Shown here piece after piece: positions 60,895 through 64,000 of a DNA stretch of 64,000 nucleotides. The translations under genes and the position numbers were made by a program. The stretch spans positions 3,100,001 to 3,164,000 of the forward strand of contig NZ_CP026106.1 of the NCBI RefSeq assembly GCF_002902965.1. The letters run 5' to 3'. The notes below the pieces were generated by a model that ran no database searches, had not been told where the DNA came from, and saw nothing but the letters and a program-made list of their open reading frames with translations. Within the stretch, counting starts at the first letter, position 1. Each line of letters opens with the position of its first letter. The DNA is from Paraburkholderia hospita. GTDB taxonomy: Bacteria; Pseudomonadota; Gammaproteobacteria; Burkholderiales; Burkholderiaceae.

Positions 60895-63635
60895 GCGGCG
60901 GCCTCATCGAGAAGCAACGCTTCTTCGAAATCGACAATCACGCCTTCCGTCTCGCTCACCGACAACCGTATTGTGGCCGGCAACTTGCCTTTCGCCGAGC
61001 GCACCAGCAACTCACGCGACAGCACGGGCAGAATCTGTTGATCGAGCAAGCTGTCGATATTCCGTGCGCCTGAGTCCGGCGTCTGGCAGGCTCGGACAAC
61101 TTCATCGATCAGCGTGTCGTCGCAGATCAGCGCGACTTCGAAACGCTTCGCGATCCGGTGCGCGACCTTATCGAGCTTCATGCGTACGATCGTCCCAAGC
61201 GCTGCAATCGAAAGCGGCCGATAGATCACCGATTGAAACCGCGCGAGCAAAGCCGGTTGAAAGTGCTCGACCAGCACGGGACGGACACGCTCCATCAACA
61301 GCGCGTCGCTGAGAGGCACACGGTCAGGAGCAGTGTCCGGTGCAGCTTGGCTCGTGGCTTCATTTGCAGTGTCGATCGCGGTCACGATCTGCTCGCTGGC
61401 CAGGTTCGACGTCATCAGAATCACCGTGTTGCGGAAGTCGATGATGCGGCCTTCGCCGTCGCGCATGAAGCCACGGTCGAACACCTGATAAAACAGATTC
61501 AACACATCCCGATGCGCCTTCTCGACCTCATCCAGCAAGATCACGCTGTACGGTCGCTGACGCACTGCTTCTGTCAGCACCCCGCCCTGGCCGTAGCCGA
61601 CATAGCCAGGCGGCGAGCCTTTGAGTTGCGATACGGTATGCGCTTCCTGATACTCGGAGAGATTGATCGTGATGAGCGCGCGTTCGCCGCCGAACATCAG
61701 ATCGGCCAGCGCGCGCGCCGTCTCCGTCTTGCCGACGCCCGACGGCCCCACCAGCAGGAATACGCCAAGCGGCGCCTCTTCGGACTTGAGTCCCGCTTTC
61801 GCTGTGCGCAGGCTCTTGCCAAGTGCGGCGAGCGCGTCGTCCTGACCGACGACGACGCGCGCGAGCCGCGTTTCGAGTTCGACCAGCGTCGCGAGTTCGT
61901 CTTCGAGCAGACTGCCGACGGGCACGCCTGTCCAGTCGGCGATTACGGACGCGATCGCAGCTTCGTCGACTTCCGCGTGAACCAGCAACTCGTCGCCGTG
62001 CCGCGTCAGTGCCGCATGGGCCTCGCGGATGGACTGCTGCAGCCTGCCGCGCGCTGCTTCGTCAGGTGTCGCCCGCCATTGCTCGCGCAATTCGACGACC
62101 CGCGCCGCCGCTTCCTTTTGCGCGGCGAAGGCGGATTCCAGCTCGTGCAAACCGATGCGTAGTTCATCAAGCCGCTTGTCGATGGCATTCACGCGCTCGC
62201 TTACATCCGCGGATGCCGCCGCCTGATCCTCGATCAATGCATGGCGCTCGACTTCGAGCGACGCTTTCTCTGCCTCGCGCGTGGAAATGGCCAAAGGCGT
62301 CGCCTCGCAGCTCATGCGCACCCGGGCGGCGGCCGTATCGAGAATATCGACGGCCTTGTCCGGCAACTGGCGCCCCGTCAGATATCGACGCGACAGCTTC
62401 ACGGCGGACGCCACGGCCGAGTCGGTGATATGCACGCGATGATGTTGTGCGTAACGCTCTTTCAACCCACGCAACATCAGACAGGCATTGTCGTCGTCGG
62501 GCTCGTCGACCTTGACCATCTGAAAACGCCGCTCCAGTGCGGCATCGCGCTCGAAATACTGCTTGTACTCCGACCATGTGGTCGCAGCGATCGTACGCAA
62601 CTCGCCGCGCGCGAGTGCCGGCTTGAGCAGATTCGCAGCGTCCGCGCCGCCGGCGGAATTGCCCGCTCCGATCAGCGTATGGGCTTCGTCGATGAACAGC
62701 AGAATCGGCACAGGCGATTGCTGCACGGCCTCGATGACGTTTTTCAGGCGCTGCTCGAATTCGCCCTTCACGCCCGCGCCCGCCTGCAGCAGACCCAGGT
62801 CGAGCGTCAGCACGCTGACGTCGCGAATTGCCAGAGGGACATCGCCTTGCGCGATTTTCAATGACAGACCTTCCACCAGCGCCGTCTTGCCGACCCCGGG
62901 GTCGCCCACCAGAATCGGATTGTTCTTGCGCCGTCGCGCAAGAATATCGACCATCTGACGAATCTCGACGTCTCGGCCGAACACCGGGTCGATGCGCCCT
63001 TCTCGCGCCTTCTGTGTGATATCGATGGTGAAGCGCGAAAGCGCGTCGTTCGAGTGCTGGCTGCCTGATGCGTGAGCGCTTCCGTGTCTTGCGACCGTGT
63101 CCGGCGCCGCTTCGGTCTGTGACTGCGTAGCCGCGTTCGAGTCGCCGCGCGGCGCTTCGATAGAAATCCGGTCGAGTTCCGGCATCACGCGCTCGATCTG
63201 CGCAGGCGATATCGACAGCAATGCCCACGCATCCGGCGCGCGAAGCAGCGATGGCACATCGGCTAGTGCGGCCAGTAGATGCGCCGAGCGAATGACGGTG
63301 GTGCCCGTTCCAGGCGAGTCCAGCGAAGCCCGCATCCACGCCGCTTCGAGCAACTGTCCAAGGCGGTTCGACAGCCCAGGCTTGCCGCGCAACTCATGCG
63401 GCAGCCGGTCGATCGCGCCCAGCAAGCCGTTCCAGATTGCGTCGACGTCCAGTTCATAGCGCCGCATGAGCGCCACGAGGTCTCCGTCTCCGAGTTCAAG
63501 CAGCTTGATGAGCCAATGCTCGACCTCGATATCGCGATGGGCGCGGGTTTCGCACAGGCTCGCCGCGTCGGCGAGGGCATGTGCGCAATGCTCGTTCAGG
63601 CGGCGCAGGAACAGGGAGAAATCTCGGGCGATCAT
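60891..63635 (-). CDS. tssH: type VI secretion ATPase TssH (ClpV)
   Basis: Hexameric AAA+ ATPase of 914 residues that recycles contracted TssB/TssC sheath. The N-terminal domain (about 1-160) starts IARDFSLFLRRLNEHCAHALADAASLC, the ClpV type that grips the sheath. AAA+ 1: Walker A GDPGVGKTALV, Walker B LLFIDEAHT. A middle coiled-coil (about 440-530, rich in E, A and R) precedes AAA+ 2: GPSGVGKTETA and ILLDEVEKAHRDV, GYVGYGQGG pore-loop sequence. ATG 63635 is chosen as the start of the recognisable domain; a GTG 21 nt upstream is possible. It follows hcp by 101 nt and is followed by tssE. Confidence 0.96.
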   Translation of the reverse strand: MIARDFSLFLRRLNEHCAHALADAASLCETRAHRDIEVEHWLIKLLELGDGDLVALMRRYELDVDAIWNGLLGAIDRLPHELRGKPGLSNRLGQLLEAAWMRASLDSPGTGTTVIRSAHLLAALADVPSLLRAPDAWALLSISPAQIERVMPELDRISIEAPRGDSNAATQSQTEAAPDTVARHGSAHASGSQHSNDALSRFTIDITQKAREGRIDPVFGRDVEIRQMVDILARRRKNNPILVGDPGVGKTALVEGLSLKIAQGDVPLAIRDVSVLTLDLGLLQAGAGVKGEFEQRLKNVIEAVQQSPVPILLFIDEAHTLIGAGNSAGGADAANLLKPALARGELRTIAATTWSEYKQYFERDAALERRFQMVKVDEPDDDNACLMLRGLKERYAQHHRVHITDSAVASAVKLSRRYLTGRQLPDKAVDILDTAAARVRMSCEATPLAISTREAEKASLEVERHALIEDQAAASADVSERVNAIDKRLDELRIGLHELESAFAAQKEAAARVVELREQWRATPDEAARGRLQQSIREAHAALTRHGDELLVHAEVDEAAIASVIADWTGVPVGSLLEDELATLVELETRLARVVVGQDDALAALGKSLRTAKAGLKSEEAPLGVFLLVGPSGVGKTETARALADLMFGGERALITINLSEYQEAHTVSQLKGSPPGYVGYGQGGVLTEAVRQRPYSVILLDEVEKAHRDVLNLFYQVFDRGFMRDGEGRIIDFRNTVILMTSNLASEQIVTAIDTANEATSQAAPDTAPDRVPLSDALLMERVRPVLVEHFQPALLARFQSVIYRPLSIAALGTIVRMKLDKVAHRIAKRFEVALICDDTLIDEVVRACQTPDSGARNIDSLLDQQILPVLSRELLVRSAKGKLPATIRLSVSETEGVIVDFEEALLLDEAAA

Positions 63636-63659
63636 GGCAGAAGAAAGACGGGGCACAGG

Positions 63660-63681
63660 CCGGTCCGCGCAAGCGGACCGG
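63660..63681 (-). terminator. hairpin between hcp and clpV
   Basis: Perfect 9-bp stem CCGGTCCGC / GCGGACCGG with a 4-nt loop, followed on the minus strand by CCTGTGCCCCGTCTTTC. It lies after the hcp stop codon and before clpV. It may be a leaky terminator or protect the 3' end of hcp mRNA, so that much Hcp and little ClpV are made. Confidence 0.5.
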
Positions 63682-63736
63682 AGACGATGACGATCCCTCA
63701 GGCGCGTCGCCAGACAGGACCGTCATGCTCGAACGC

Positions 63737-64000
63737 TTACGAACGCTCGTTCCACGTATCGCCGTGGATGATGTTGCCATCCTTGTACGACCACGTGATC
63801 TTTTCGTAGCGCAGTTCGATTTCTTCGAGATGGTTGTGCTTCTCGAATTCGGGGATCTTGATGTCGAGCATCTTCGGACGCACGGCCACGACCTTCACGT
63901 TGTCGAGCTTGGTGTTGAAGTATTCCTTCTCCTTGCCCGCGTCGTCGATCTTGTACCACTTGATCTCGACCGACTTCAGGGTCTGCCCGCTGGTCACGGC
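63737..64000 (-). CDS. hcp: Hcp (TssD) tube protein of the type VI system, partial
   Basis: C-terminal 87 residues are visible; the gene extends beyond the right edge. The sequence GQTLKSVEIKWYKIDDAGKE, followed by the strand pattern FNTKLDNVKVVAVRPKMLDI and ending YEKITWSYKDGNIIHGDTWNERS, is the C-terminus of Hcp1-type proteins. Hcp rings stack to form the secreted inner tube and also carry effectors. It lies upstream of clpV and tssE, an order seen in Burkholderia T6SS clusters. The upstream tssB/tssC genes would lie outside. Confidence 0.95.
   Translation of the reverse strand, partial: AVTSGQTLKSVEIKWYKIDDAGKEKEYFNTKLDNVKVVAVRPKMLDIKIPEFEKHNHLEEIELRYEKITWSYKDGNIIHGDTWNERS

Overview
The window is high-GC proteobacterial chromosome with dense, mostly short-spaced genes. 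It carries several beta-proteobacterial trademarks: C-terminal-Phe porins, a DUF2844/DUF3443 pair, large numbers of catabolic operons with IclR/LysR/GntR regulators, a type VI secretion locus, and a nested palindromic intergenic repeat of a kind I associate with Paraburkholderia and relatives. I read it as Burkholderiaceae, most likely Paraburkholderia or Caballeronia; this is inference from gene content, not from a marker gene. No tRNA, rRNA, CRISPR array, transposase or phage gene was seen.

Layout. 0-2.6 kb: a PAS/AAA+ sigma-54 activator (cut by the window edge) divergent from a GntP-type permease, with a perfect dyad and a -24/-12 promoter between them. 2.6-5.8 kb: secreted DUF3443 and DUF2844 proteins and small conserved proteins. 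5.9-14.9 kb: a fused CoA-transferase, a PAS-GGDEF-EAL protein and a PAS chemoreceptor (each preceded by a FliA-like promoter match), a porin and the DNA repair methyltransferase Ogt. 15.3-21.5 kb: a DedA-rhodanese fusion, a cyclic-nucleotide-domain thioredoxin-reductase-like protein without the redox CxxC, a Tyr/Pro repeat protein, a YcaQ-family protein and a LysE exporter. 21.6-27.4 kb: a secreted beta-propeller protein, an EamA exporter with a divergent AraC regulator, and a PLP aminotransferase.

27.4-28.3 kb is a noncoding nested inverted repeat between two convergent genes. 28.3-35.8 kb holds a 2-hydroxyacid dehydrogenase (YdiJ type), a 2-keto-pentenoate hydratase-like protein, an MFS carrier and a serine-glyoxylate-type aminotransferase, with a divergent GntR regulator and matching palindromic operators. 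35.8-40.4 kb is a carboxylic-acid module: LysR, class III CoA-transferase, HMG-CoA lyase-like enzyme and MFS carrier. 40.6-44.2 kb: porin, BON protein, GlxA-type regulator and an SDR.

44.5-60.4 kb is the most interesting part: a minus-strand, tightly overlapping catabolic operon of 14 genes. It encodes a three-component Rieske oxygenase with no beta subunit, two SDRs (one lacking the usual Tyr/Lys), a cupin, an alpha/beta hydrolase, an embedded IclR regulator, a ThDP-dependent enzyme, an aspartate-dehydrogenase-like enzyme, an aldehyde dehydrogenase, a ring-cleavage (VOC) dioxygenase with an apparent N-terminal frameshift and an AAHS-type carrier. A divergent porin shares an operator-like sequence with the operon promoter, and a second, closely related IclR gene lies beyond it. 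The simplest reading is uptake through porin and carrier, ring dioxygenation, dehydrogenation, ring cleavage, hydrolysis, decarboxylation and aldehyde oxidation; the substrate is not evident and may carry an amino group.

60.45-64 kb is the edge of a type VI secretion cluster (tssE, clpV/tssH, hcp/tssD).
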